Positions 16,245 to 23,350 of a stretch of DNA of 24,402 nt are shown here, piece by piece (position 1 is the stretch's first letter; every line of letters begins with the position of its first letter). This DNA is from DAOTZU01 sp034433995. GTDB lineage: Bacteria; Chloroflexota; Anaerolineae; UBA1429. The notes beneath the pieces were generated by a model. It searched no databases. It was not told the DNA's origin and saw nothing but the letters and a program-made list of their open reading frames with translations. The stretch spans positions 1 to 24,402 of the forward strand of contig DAOTZU010000234.1 in NCBI GenBank assembly GCA_034433995.1, in the 5' to 3' direction. Made by a program: the position numbers and the translations under genes.

Positions 16245-17416
16245 TCCAGCCAGATGATCTGACCCTCGACAAGGCCGGAGAGGATCTGCACCTCGTCCTG
16301 GTTGGCGAGGCCTGTGGTCACCACCACCTCCTGCGCACGGCCGTTCTGCCAGAGACGGACGACGCGGTTGCGCCCGATCTGGCGCACGGCGGAGCGGGGC
16401 ACCAGGAGCGTTTCCTCAACGCGGGCCGTGGTGATGGTGAGGTTGGCGCCCATCCCCACCCGGATGGGCAATCCCCGTGGATCGAAATCTATCCAGGCGG
16501 CATAGCTGGTAACCCCGCGTCCCTCGCTGACCCCCAGCGCCACGCGGCGGATGGTGCCCTCCAAGGTTTCCCCCGGAAAGGCGTCCAAGCGGATGCGCAC
16601 GGCTTGCCCCGGCCGCACTTCAGCGATATCCAGCTCGTCAATCTCGGCGCGGATCTCCCATTGGGTGAGATCCGCCAAGCGGAGGACGGGATTATACCCA
16701 TAGACGTTCTCGCCCTCTTGCACCTGGATGCTCAAGACCGTGCCGGCAAAGGGGGCGTAGATGCGGGTGCCCTCCAGGCGCTCCTGGGCTTGCTGGAGGG
16801 CCAACTCGGTCTCTTGCAGCTCCACCCGCAACTGCTCCAGCTCCGCCGCAGAGGGGCCCTCCAACAGGCGGTCGAACTCGGCTTGGGCGATCTCGTAGGC
16901 CAGTTTCGCCGCCTCCAAGGCCAGGGCCTCGTCGCTGCTCTCGGCATCGGGCTTGTGGGCCACCTTGTCATAATCTGACTGGGCCTTGAGCCGCGCGGCC
17001 GTGGCTTGGCGCAGCCGGGCCTTGGCGATGTTGAGGGCGGCGCCGCTGGGGGCTTGTAGGGCCTCCTCCAGGCGCAGCCGGCGCGCCTCCACCAGGCGTT
17101 GGGCTTGGGCGATGGCGCGCTGATACTCTTCGGCGGCCAATTCCAGGAGCAGCTCTCCTTGCGCCACCTGCTGCCCCTCTTGCACCAAGATGCGGGCCAC
17201 TCGGCCGCTGGCTTGGGTGGAGAGGGCGATCTGGCGTTGCGGCTGCACCTGCCCCAGGGCCTCCAGGGAGGCCTCGATTGTTCCCCGTCGCACCACCGCT
17301 GTGCGTCCGGCAGCCGGCTTGGGCCGCAACACCCCCGGCCACCCCCAGAGAACCGTGGCCCCCAGGGCGAGGCCGGCCAAGATGATGATGGATGTGAGGA
17401 TGTGTTTTCTGTTCAC
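16241..17416 (-). CDS. HlyD/MFP-type membrane-fusion (efflux adaptor) protein
   Basis: This is a 391-residue adaptor of the MacA/HlyD type, anchored by one N-terminal membrane segment (ILTSIIILAGLALGATVLW, about residues 5-23). Family order is complete. The first biotinyl-lipoyl half is QALSTQASG-like (QIALSTQASGRVARILVQEG). An alpha-helical hairpin rich in Ala, Glu and Gln follows (about 90-205), then the second lipoyl half YAPFAGTVLSIQVQEGENV, the beta-barrel IRAEIDELDIAEVRPGQAVRIRLD, and the membrane-proximal domain with LLVPRSAVRQIGRNRVVRLW. The GTG at 17416 has GAGGG about 7 nt upstream. It is the last gene of the kinase operon, 7 bp after the propeller-hydrolase gene. The usual ABC or RND partner is missing here, since the next gene is convergent. 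Confidence 0.92.
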   Translation of the reverse strand: MNRKHILTSIIILAGLALGATVLWGWPGVLRPKPAAGRTAVVRRGTIEASLEALGQVQPQRQIALSTQASGRVARILVQEGQQVAQGELLLELAAEEYQRAIAQAQRLVEARRLRLEEALQAPSGAALNIAKARLRQATAARLKAQSDYDKVAHKPDAESSDEALALEAAKLAYEIAQAEFDRLLEGPSAAELEQLRVELQETELALQQAQERLEGTRIYAPFAGTVLSIQVQEGENVYGYNPVLRLADLTQWEIRAEIDELDIAEVRPGQAVRIRLDAFPGETLEGTIRRVALGVSEGRGVTSYAAWIDFDPRGLPIRVGMGANLTITTARVEETLLVPRSAVRQIGRNRVVRLWQNGRAQEVVVTTGLANQDEVQILSGLVEGQIIWLD

Positions 17417-17423
17417 TTGGCCC

Positions 17424-20186
17424 TCATGGTGTTGTGGTGCCTCGCCGGGTGGCCGCTGGAGCCACCGCGAGGGGCACATCGCGGGCCTCATCCAAAAGGA
17501 TGGCCGCGCCAGAGACCTCCAGCAAGATCACCTCCCGCAAGCGAGAGGGACCATCCGGCCCGGCGGCGCTGCCGGCTTGGCCGGGGAAGACCAGGCCCAG
17601 GGTGTGCTGGCCCGGCGCCAGGTGCGCTAGGTGGGCCACGGTGGCTGCCGGCCCCTCCCCTGCGGCCAAGGTGGCGGCGCAGAGAAAATCCCCCTCCTCC
17701 CGGACGACAACGCCAACATTGACCCGCAGTCTCCCCTCGCCGGTCGCCTCCCCAGAGTAGGTGCCGCTCAAGCGCCCTTGTCCGCCGCGCACGCCAAAGC
17801 TCACCAGCTCGCCCCGCTCCCAGGTCCATCCCCCGCGCCGGCCCACGGCCTGCACCAGGCCGAGGTAATAGCCCGCCTCCTCCGGGGCGCGCCACCGGCC
17901 GATGAACACCTGCTCGCGGCCAAGGGATCGGGCCGGCACCAGGGCCACGCTCACGCGTTGGCGGCCGGGGGAGTAGAGCTCCACCTGCACCCGGTTGACG
18001 GTTGCTTGGGCGGCAGGATCCTGGAGGGTGGCGGTGATGACGACCCATTCCCCCGGAGCGTACCAAGGTTTGTCCGTCTGGACGTGTAGCCGCACATCCG
18101 AGGGAAAGGAGGCGTAAAGCACATATTGGCTGGGCTTTTTGTTCGTTGGGGCGGCGTGCAAGGTCACCGTCCAGGGGCCGGGCACCGTGGCGGTGAGGAC
18201 GTAACCGGCAAAATCGGCCCAGCCCAGCTCCAGGTATTCGCTGCGCGTCTCGCCCTTGTCCTTTGGGGTTGAGGGGGCGAATTCTTGGCCATTGGGGGCG
18301 CGGAGGCGCATCTCCAGGGGCTCGCCCTTCCAGCGCAGGTAAAAGCGGGCCCGGCCTTGGGTATCCAGGGGGATGGGGGCGAGCTCCACCGTCTCGCCTG
18401 GCAGGACGCGGCCCGCCCGCAAGGCGGTGTGGGGCTCCAGGGTTAGGGTGGCATAATCTTTAGGGTTGGTGGGGGAGCCTGCCCCCGGTGCATCCGCCAC
18501 ACCCAGGAGGTAGGGCCGGATGTGGGCCGCGTAGGTTGTGCGGGGGAAGAGGAGGGAGGGGAGATCCAGCAGCATCGTCTCCCCGGCCCAGGCGTGGATA
18601 TCGCCCGTCACCCGGCGATCGGCGTTCAGCTCGTCAGGGCCCAAGGCGCTCCAGGTGGAGACGAGGCCGTCGCCGGGGGGCAGCTCGCGAAAGAGGGTGG
18701 GCAGCGCCGCCTGGCGGGCGTCGCCGGCGATCACGGTGTAGGGCACGCCAAAGGCGTTGGCGTGGGTGCGGTTGAACAGGTCGGCGTGAAGCGGGAATAG
18801 CTCCAAGGCCGAGGGTTCGTCGGTCCAGGCCAGGTATTCCCAGGCCAGGAAGGGCAGCCAGAGATGTTCCCCCCGATGGGGCGTGCCCAGAAAAAAGGCC
18901 CGGAGGACATCCCCCTGGTAGAGGCTCGTCTCAAGATACGCTCTGGCGTTGAGGCCGCCCATGCTGAAGGCGATGAGGTACACCCCGGCCGCGCCCGTCT
19001 CCTGCCGGGCCTGGGCGATGGCCTCGCCCAAGTGGACCGCGTTGACGTGCAGCGGATTCTTGGGGCTGATCCCTTGGGCATAGTACACCGGGAAACCATC
19101 CTCCCGCAGCCAACGGGCCAAAGGCCAGAATTCGCTATCCTCCAAGCGGTCGCTCTCTGGGCCGCGCCAGCCGTGGACCAACACCACCGGGGGCTTGGTG
19201 CTCTGGGGCTTGGGGAGGTCCCCCTCCACGGCCAAGCCACGGCCCAAGCTACCCACCCAGACCCGCCCTTGGACATCCACGGCCAGGGCGCTGACCAGAT
19301 TGTGGGGCAGGCCATCCCGCGCCGTCCAGGTGGTGCTCTGTTCCCCTTGGCAACGGATCAGGCCGCGCTCGGTGCCGACCCACATGGCCCCTGCGGGGGT
19401 AACGGCCAGGGCCGTGATGGCAACGTGGGCCAGCTCCACGGGGGGCTCGCGCCAGCGGCCATCCCCCGCCAGGATGCATAGGCCGTGGCGCGTGCCCACC
19501 CACACCTCGTCGCCGCGGGCCGCGAGGGCGGTGATCTCCTCGCCCCAGGGATCCGCGGTGGGCAGGGCATAGCGCCGCCAAACGCCCGTGGCCTCGCGAT
19601 AAGCCAGCCCGGCGCGCTCGGTGCCCACCCAAAGACCGCCCTGGGCATCGGCCAGGAGACAGGTGAGCCAGTCGCTGGGCAGGCCGGAATTGGCGCGGGT
19701 GAACCCTTGCCAGCGCCCCCCGGCCAGATGGGCCAGCCCGCCGCCATACGTGGCGATCCACAGCCCATCCTGGCCCGCTGCCAAGGCGCTGATCCAATCT
19801 CCCGGCAAAGGTGAGCTGGCCGAGCGGTAGCGCTCCCAACGCGCGCCCCGGAGAACGCTGAGGCCGCCGCCCCAGCTGCCGGCCCATAGCGTCCCCTCCG
19901 CCTCGGCCAGGGCGGTGATATACCCTTCCGCCAGGCCGTTGCCGGCGCTATAGCTCAGCCAACGGTGGCCATCCCAACGGTTCAGTCCCTCTGAGGTGCC
20001 GACCAGCATCCCGCCATCCGCCAGAGGATGCAGGCAATGGATGGCCCCGTGGAGCAAGCCGTCGGACACGCCCACAAGGGTCCACGGAGAGGCAGCGCGG
20101 GCTGGGCTGCCGCCCATGGCCCCCAGCAGCGCCCCCAGCAATAACGGCAAGAGGACCTGGGCCAGCCTATTGGACCGGCGGACCAT
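17424..20186 (-). CDS. Secreted seven-bladed propeller fused to an alpha/beta hydrolase
   Basis: This is a 920-residue multidomain protein. It starts with a signal peptide (MVRRSNRLAQVLLPLLLGAL… ending near ARAA, residue 31). Residues about 35-325 hold seven two-component-regulator propeller repeats, each with a W-V/A-G-T/S-x-G-L core (such as LWAGSWGGGLSVL, LWVGTERAGLAY, VWVGTRHGLCIL), enough for a closed propeller. A lipase/PGAP1-like hydrolase follows: VVLVHGWRG at about 334, nucleophile elbow AFSMGG (Ser about 408), FFLGTPHRGEHLW, a likely Asp near 506 (DGLVS) and His near 531 (GDIHAW). The C-terminal 350 residues are beta-rich. One part, LHVQTDKPWYAPGEWVVITA, resembles macroglobulin MG2 domains. 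AGGAGGA lies just before the ATG, which overlaps the kinase gene by 20 bp. The substrate is unknown. Confidence 0.85.
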   Translation of the reverse strand: MVRRSNRLAQVLLPLLLGALLGAMGGSPARAASPWTLVGVSDGLLHGAIHCLHPLADGGMLVGTSEGLNRWDGHRWLSYSAGNGLAEGYITALAEAEGTLWAGSWGGGLSVLRGARWERYRSASSPLPGDWISALAAGQDGLWIATYGGGLAHLAGGRWQGFTRANSGLPSDWLTCLLADAQGGLWVGTERAGLAYREATGVWRRYALPTADPWGEEITALAARGDEVWVGTRHGLCILAGDGRWREPPVELAHVAITALAVTPAGAMWVGTERGLIRCQGEQSTTWTARDGLPHNLVSALAVDVQGRVWVGSLGRGLAVEGDLPKPQSTKPPVVLVHGWRGPESDRLEDSEFWPLARWLREDGFPVYYAQGISPKNPLHVNAVHLGEAIAQARQETGAAGVYLIAFSMGGLNARAYLETSLYQGDVLRAFFLGTPHRGEHLWLPFLAWEYLAWTDEPSALELFPLHADLFNRTHANAFGVPYTVIAGDARQAALPTLFRELPPGDGLVSTWSALGPDELNADRRVTGDIHAWAGETMLLDLPSLLFPRTTYAAHIRPYLLGVADAPGAGSPTNPKDYATLTLEPHTALRAGRVLPGETVELAPIPLDTQGRARFYLRWKGEPLEMRLRAPNGQEFAPSTPKDKGETRSEYLELGWADFAGYVLTATVPGPWTVTLHAAPTNKKPSQYVLYASFPSDVRLHVQTDKPWYAPGEWVVITATLQDPAAQATVNRVQVELYSPGRQRVSVALVPARSLGREQVFIGRWRAPEEAGYYLGLVQAVGRRGGWTWERGELVSFGVRGGQGRLSGTYSGEATGEGRLRVNVGVVVREEGDFLCAATLAAGEGPAATVAHLAHLAPGQHTLGLVFPGQAGSAAGPDGPSRLREVILLEVSGAAILLDEARDVPLAVAPAATRRGTTTP

Positions 20187-21954
20187 CCGTCCTCCTGGGC
20201 AAGGGAGAGCGCCAGGGCGTGGGCGTGTAGGTGATGGTGGGTGTCGCGGTGATGGTGGGGCTCCGGGAGGGCGTGCTCGTCGCCGTGCGCGTCGGCGAGA
20301 TCGAGGGCGTCACGCTGGGGGTGGGCGAGAGGGTCGCCGTAAAGGTGGGTGTGGCGGTGCGCGTCAGCGTCGGTGTGCGGGTGAGGGTGGGCGTGCGGCT
20401 GGGCGTGGGCGTGCGGGTCCAGGTGGGCTGCGGCGTGAAGGTGGGCCGTGGCGTGAAGGTGGGCTGTTCCGTGGCGGTGGGCAGCGGTGTGAAGGTGGCC
20501 GTGGGGGCGGGCGTCGCCGTGGCGGTGGGCGAGACGACCACCACGCTCAGGTCGTAGGCGCGCTCCGGCCCGTATTGATCCTGGTTATAGACGGTGACCA
20601 CCGCCACGCCATCTTGGGCGGCGGTAAAGACCACCTGCGAGGCCAAGGTTCCGGGGGCGATGTCGTCGTTGGTGTAACTCTGGCTATTGGCCAGCACGAC
20701 GAGCCGCGTATCCACGCCGACGGCGAGGTTGGCCGTCGTCACCACATACACTCGGCCCGCCTTCACCCGAAAGGTGACCCGATCCACATCGCCCTCTGGG
20801 TCAAAAGTGCGCCGTTGGGTCTCGCCGACGGAGATGGGCACCGGCGCCTCGTCATCCACTTCGTAGGGGTCGCCCGCGATGGGTGGGGGCGTCGTCGGTG
20901 GCCGAGGTGTCAGCTGGGCTGGGGGCGTGGGCGAGGCCAGGATGGGCAAGAGGGACGTGGGCTGCGCGCTGGGCGAGGGGCCCACGGTCACCGCCGGGCT
21001 GACCAAGCCTCCACTGATGCTGCGGGCCAGCGAGCTGACCAGGCGATAGGATCCCACCACCAGGAACAACGCCGCCACTACCCCCACCGCCGCCGTGGCG
21101 CGCCGCGTGGCGAGCTGCCGGAGCACGATCTGGGCTTGGCCCCAAAGCTCTTGGTCGCGCACCCGCTCTAGATCGTGCAGCATCTCCTGGGCCGATTGAT
21201 AGCGCTTGGCCGGGTACTCTTCCAAAGCCTTCATCACGATGGCGTTGAGGGCCGGCGGCACCTCGCGGTTATAGTGCCGGGGCGGCACCCGGTTGCGGAT
21301 GTAGAGCTTGCCGGTCAGCATCTCATAGAGCACCACCCCCAGGGTGTACAGATCGGAGCGCTGATCGAGATAGCCGGTGGAGGTGGCCTGCTCCGGTGAT
21401 TTGTAGGCGGGCGTGCCCGGATGCCCCCGCGCCTCTTGGGTGCGCCGTGTCTCATGGCCCACCTGGGCCACGCCGAAATCGGTCAACTTGGCCACACCCT
21501 CGCGGTTGATGAGGATGTTGCTGGGTTTGATGTCGCGGTGGACGATATCGCGCCGGTAGATGGCGTCGATGGCGCGGCAGATATCCATGGCGATGCTGAG
21601 GGCCTGCTCCACCTTCAGCGGCCCTTGCTGGGCCAGCATCTGGGCCAGGTTGCCTCCCTCCACATATTCCAGCACCAAGTAGAGGTTGCCCTGGGGATCC
21701 GTCTCCAGGGCGTAGGCGCTGACGACGTTGGGATGGGTGAACTGGCTGACAATGTGGGCCTCTTTGCGAAACCGCGCCTGATATTCCTGCCACGTCTCCG
21801 AGGAGGTGGGGGAATCGGGACGGAGCAATTCCTTGATGGCGACGTACCGCTCCATGGCGGTGTCGTAGGCCAGATAGATCTGGCCGTAGCCGCCCTCGCC
21901 GATGGCAGAGACGATGCGATATTTGCCCACCAGGAGGGTATCAGGGGTGAGCAC
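20167..21954 (-). CDS. Membrane Ser/Thr protein kinase with extracellular PPC-like domain and Thr/Pro tail
   Basis: This is a 595-residue bacterial Hanks-type (PknB-like) kinase. The catalytic domain has the glycine loop GEGGYG (19-24), Lys41, Glu65, HRDIKPSN (139-146), DFG (159-161) and SPE (186-188), so all catalytic residues are present. A single membrane segment (AAVGVVAALFLVVGSY, about 305-320) is followed by an extracellular region. That region starts with a PPC-like beta domain (DPYEVDDEAPVPISVGET … FRVKAGRVYVVTTANL … VVTVYNQDQYGPERAYDLSV) and ends with a tail of over 100 residues of Thr, Pro, Ser and Ala repeats. The GTG at 21954 is used because the longer frame starts inside the promoter. 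It heads an operon with the secreted propeller-hydrolase and the HlyD-type adaptor. Confidence 0.93.
   Translation of the reverse strand: MLTPDTLLVGKYRIVSAIGEGGYGQIYLAYDTAMERYVAIKELLRPDSPTSSETWQEYQARFRKEAHIVSQFTHPNVVSAYALETDPQGNLYLVLEYVEGGNLAQMLAQQGPLKVEQALSIAMDICRAIDAIYRRDIVHRDIKPSNILINREGVAKLTDFGVAQVGHETRRTQEARGHPGTPAYKSPEQATSTGYLDQRSDLYTLGVVLYEMLTGKLYIRNRVPPRHYNREVPPALNAIVMKALEEYPAKRYQSAQEMLHDLERVRDQELWGQAQIVLRQLATRRATAAVGVVAALFLVVGSYRLVSSLARSISGGLVSPAVTVGPSPSAQPTSLLPILASPTPPAQLTPRPPTTPPPIAGDPYEVDDEAPVPISVGETQRRTFDPEGDVDRVTFRVKAGRVYVVTTANLAVGVDTRLVVLANSQSYTNDDIAPGTLASQVVFTAAQDGVAVVTVYNQDQYGPERAYDLSVVVVSPTATATPAPTATFTPLPTATEQPTFTPRPTFTPQPTWTRTPTPSRTPTLTRTPTLTRTATPTFTATLSPTPSVTPSISPTRTATSTPSRSPTITATPTITYTPTPWRSPLPRRTDGPPVQ
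20214..20532 (-). repeat. Degenerate short tandem repeat encoding the Thr/Pro-rich kinase tail
   Basis: About 320 bp of degenerate 6-12-bp units (on the + strand, many variants of GTGGGCGTGCGG) encode Thr-Pro, Thr-Arg-Thr-Pro and Thr-Ala-Thr-Pro repeats. The stretch makes long open shadow frames on both strands. Such tails are probably extended cell-wall-spanning spacers and may be O-glycosylated. Length change by replication slippage is possible. Confidence 0.75.
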
Positions 21955-21996
21955 CGGATCGGCCTTTCTCTTGTGGCAAGGATGAACGCACACAAT

Positions 21997-22017
21997 TTGC
22001 TGCCAGTATAGCAGCAA
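21997..22017. promoter_or_regulatory. Palindromic operator candidate over the kinase -10 box
   Basis: TTGCTGC (21997-22003) and GCAGCAA (22011-22017) form a perfect 7-bp inverted repeat around CAGTATA, which contains the -10 hexamer on the - strand. A protein bound here would block RNA polymerase, so a repressor site is the simplest reading. The regulator is not identifiable in the window. Confidence 0.5.
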
Positions 22018-22033
22018 TCGTCCGCCAGAGCAA
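22005..22033 (-). promoter_or_regulatory. Sigma-70-type promoter of the kinase operon
   Basis: On the - strand, TTGCTC (22033-22028) and TATACT (22010-22005) are spaced by 17 bp. Transcription should start near 21998, about 45 nt before the GTG at 21954. This excludes the ATG at 22038 as the kinase start. Confidence 0.65.
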
Positions 22034-22083
22034 CTCATAATGGCCGCACGTTGCGCCGAATGTAGGTGGTAGCCCTGGGCGGG

Positions 22084-22971
22084 TTACTTCTGTTGGCCGG
22101 CCCGCCAGGCGGCGGCATTGGGCACAAAGAGGGGAGCCCCGAACTCGGCCACGCCGAACTCGGCGATCTTGTGCTGGGTGGGTAAAGAGACCAACCAATC
22201 TATGAAGGCGTTGGCCAGCTCGGCTTGGATGTGTGCTCCTTTGTTGGGGTTGATGGCGATGACGCCGTAGGGGTTGAACAGGGTCGGATCCCCCTCCACC
22301 AGGATCTCCAGGCTCAAGCCTTGCCTCTTGCGCGCCAGGTACGTGGCCCGGTCGGAGAGGGTGTAGGCCTGCCGCTCCTCGGCCATGGTGAGCACCTCGC
22401 CCATCCCCTGGCCGGCGGCGATGTACCATCCCCCCGCCGGGGTGAGGTTGGCGGCCTGCCAGAGGGCTTTTTCCTTGACATGGGTGCCGGAGCCATCGCC
22501 CCGGGAGATGAACTTGGCCTGGGCCTGGGCGATCTTGGCCAGGGCCTCTGCGGCGCTCTGCAGCCCTTTTATCCCTGCCGGATCGCTTGGGGGGCCGAGG
22601 AGGACAAAATCGTTGTACATCACATCCTCACGGCGCGTGCCGTGGCCGGCGGCCATGAAGGCATCCTCCTGGGCGCGGGCGTGCACCAAGAGCACGTCGG
22701 CGTTGCCGTCCTGGCCCAGCTTGATCGCCTGGCCCGTGCCCACCGCCACCACCTCGACCTTGACGTTGTATTGTCGCTCAAAATCGGGCAGGAGATAATC
22801 CAAGAGGCCTGAATCGTAGGTGCTGGTGGTGGTGGCCAGGATCAGCTTTTGGCCCCGCGCTGCTGGCGACGGAGCGGCGGGGTTGGGAGATGGGGAGCCT
22901 GGCCCGGCGCAAGCTCCTGCCAAGGCGAGAAGGAAGCAAAAAACAACGAGGGAAAAAATCGTTCTCCGCAT
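22084..22971 (-). CDS. tupA: Tungstate/molybdate ABC transporter substrate-binding lipoprotein (TupA-like)
   Basis: This is a 295-residue extracellular oxyanion-binding protein. The N-terminus MRRTIFSLVVFCFLLALAGA ends in a lipoprotein cysteine (Cys21, box AGAC), followed by a Ser/Pro linker. The binding-protein motifs are those of TupA: TTTSTYDSGLLDYLLPDFE, VVAVGTGQAIKLGQDGNADVLLVHA, VMYNDFVLLGPPSDPAG, FISRGDGSGTHVKEKALW and GMGEVLTMAEERQAYTLSDRATY. The TTTS and SGT-type serines/threonines are the likely oxyanion ligands. AAGGAAA lies about 4 nt before the ATG at 22971. The long leader carries a cofactor riboswitch and terminator, which independently supports tungsten or molybdenum uptake. 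No tupB or tupC follows; the next gene downstream is the kinase with its own promoter. Tungstate versus molybdate preference cannot be fixed from sequence alone. Confidence 0.93.
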   Translation of the reverse strand: MRRTIFSLVVFCFLLALAGACAGPGSPSPNPAAPSPAARGQKLILATTTSTYDSGLLDYLLPDFERQYNVKVEVVAVGTGQAIKLGQDGNADVLLVHARAQEDAFMAAGHGTRREDVMYNDFVLLGPPSDPAGIKGLQSAAEALAKIAQAQAKFISRGDGSGTHVKEKALWQAANLTPAGGWYIAAGQGMGEVLTMAEERQAYTLSDRATYLARKRQGLSLEILVEGDPTLFNPYGVIAINPNKGAHIQAELANAFIDWLVSLPTQHKIAEFGVAEFGAPLFVPNAAAWRAGQQK

Positions 22972-23047
22972 CGTTTCCTTTTGCAAAGGATAACTGGTTG
23001 CCGTCCCGAGGGGCAAGAGCTTGAGGCCGGCCTTCCTGCCGCGAGAC

Positions 23048-23086
23048 AAAAGAAACGGCGTTTCCCCGCAGCAGGAGGAAACGCCG
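23048..23086 (-). terminator. Intrinsic terminator in the tupA leader
   Basis: On the - strand, CGGCGTTTCC (23086-23077) pairs perfectly with GGAAACGCCG (23065-23056) across an 11-nt loop, followed by TTTCTTTT (23055-23048). It lies between the riboswitch aptamer and the tupA start codon, where it can stop transcription when the riboswitch directs it. Confidence 0.85.
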
Positions 23087-23120
23087 ACCCACGATGATGA
23101 GCCGTCGCGGTTGTCCTCCT
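23073..23120 (-). promoter_or_regulatory. Candidate antiterminator pairing downstream of the aptamer
   Basis: AGGAGGA (23120-23114), directly after the 3' arm of the P1 stem, is complementary to TCCTCCT (23079-23073), which lies in the ascending arm and loop of the terminator. Forming this pairing would break the terminator. The switch geometry is inferred from complementarity alone. Confidence 0.45.
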
Positions 23121-23268
23121 TTCCAAAGACGGGGGGCGTGGACGTTTCCCTCCACACCGTTAGGGCGCCCCACAGAGCGCCCAGCGACCATCCCACCCTG
23201 GCTGTGCCCCTCGGCCTGGCCATCGCTTTAGGCGGGATGGTTCGGAGAACCTGCGATACAGTTTGGAA
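23121..23268 (-). ncRNA. Molybdenum/tungsten cofactor riboswitch (Moco/Tuco RNA)
   Basis: The tupA leader carries the conserved blocks of the Moco RNA motif in order on the - strand: CTCCG (23247-23243), GCCTAAA (23233-23227), GGCCGAGGGG (23216-23207), CCTAAC (from 23164) and a GTGGA-GGGAAACG-TCCAC hairpin (23155-23138). Pairing supports a folded aptamer. TTCCAAA (23268-23262) closes with TTTGGAA (23127-23121) as P1, ACCATCCC (23241-23234) pairs perfectly with GGGATGGT (23194-23187), and GGGCGC/GCGCCC forms another stem. Known members sense molybdenum or tungsten cofactor and control cofactor synthesis and transporter genes, which fits tupA. The GGGCGC stem may be the P3 stem that separates Moco from Tuco variants, but I cannot settle this by eye. 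Confidence 0.85.
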
Positions 23269-23278
23269 GCCAGGGGAG

Positions 23279-23307
23279 ATTATACGCGCTTCACCGGGGA
23301 GAGTCAA
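23279..23307 (-). promoter_or_regulatory. Strong sigma-70-type promoter of tupA
   Basis: On the - strand, TTGACT (23307-23302) and a perfect TATAAT (23284-23279) are spaced by 17 bp. Transcription should start near 23272, just ahead of the riboswitch P1 stem, giving a leader of about 300 nt. A near-consensus promoter followed by an RNA switch is typical of attenuation control. Confidence 0.85.
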
Positions 23308-23350
23308 GCGCCAAGTGAGGATGTCCCGAGCGCGCCCTGCGGTGGAAGCC

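Noticed and set aside
20231..20557. 108-codon + strand frame made of Val/Gly repeats
   Set aside because: It is the complement of the Thr/Pro repeat coding region of the kinase; the regular peptide only reflects the DNA repeat.
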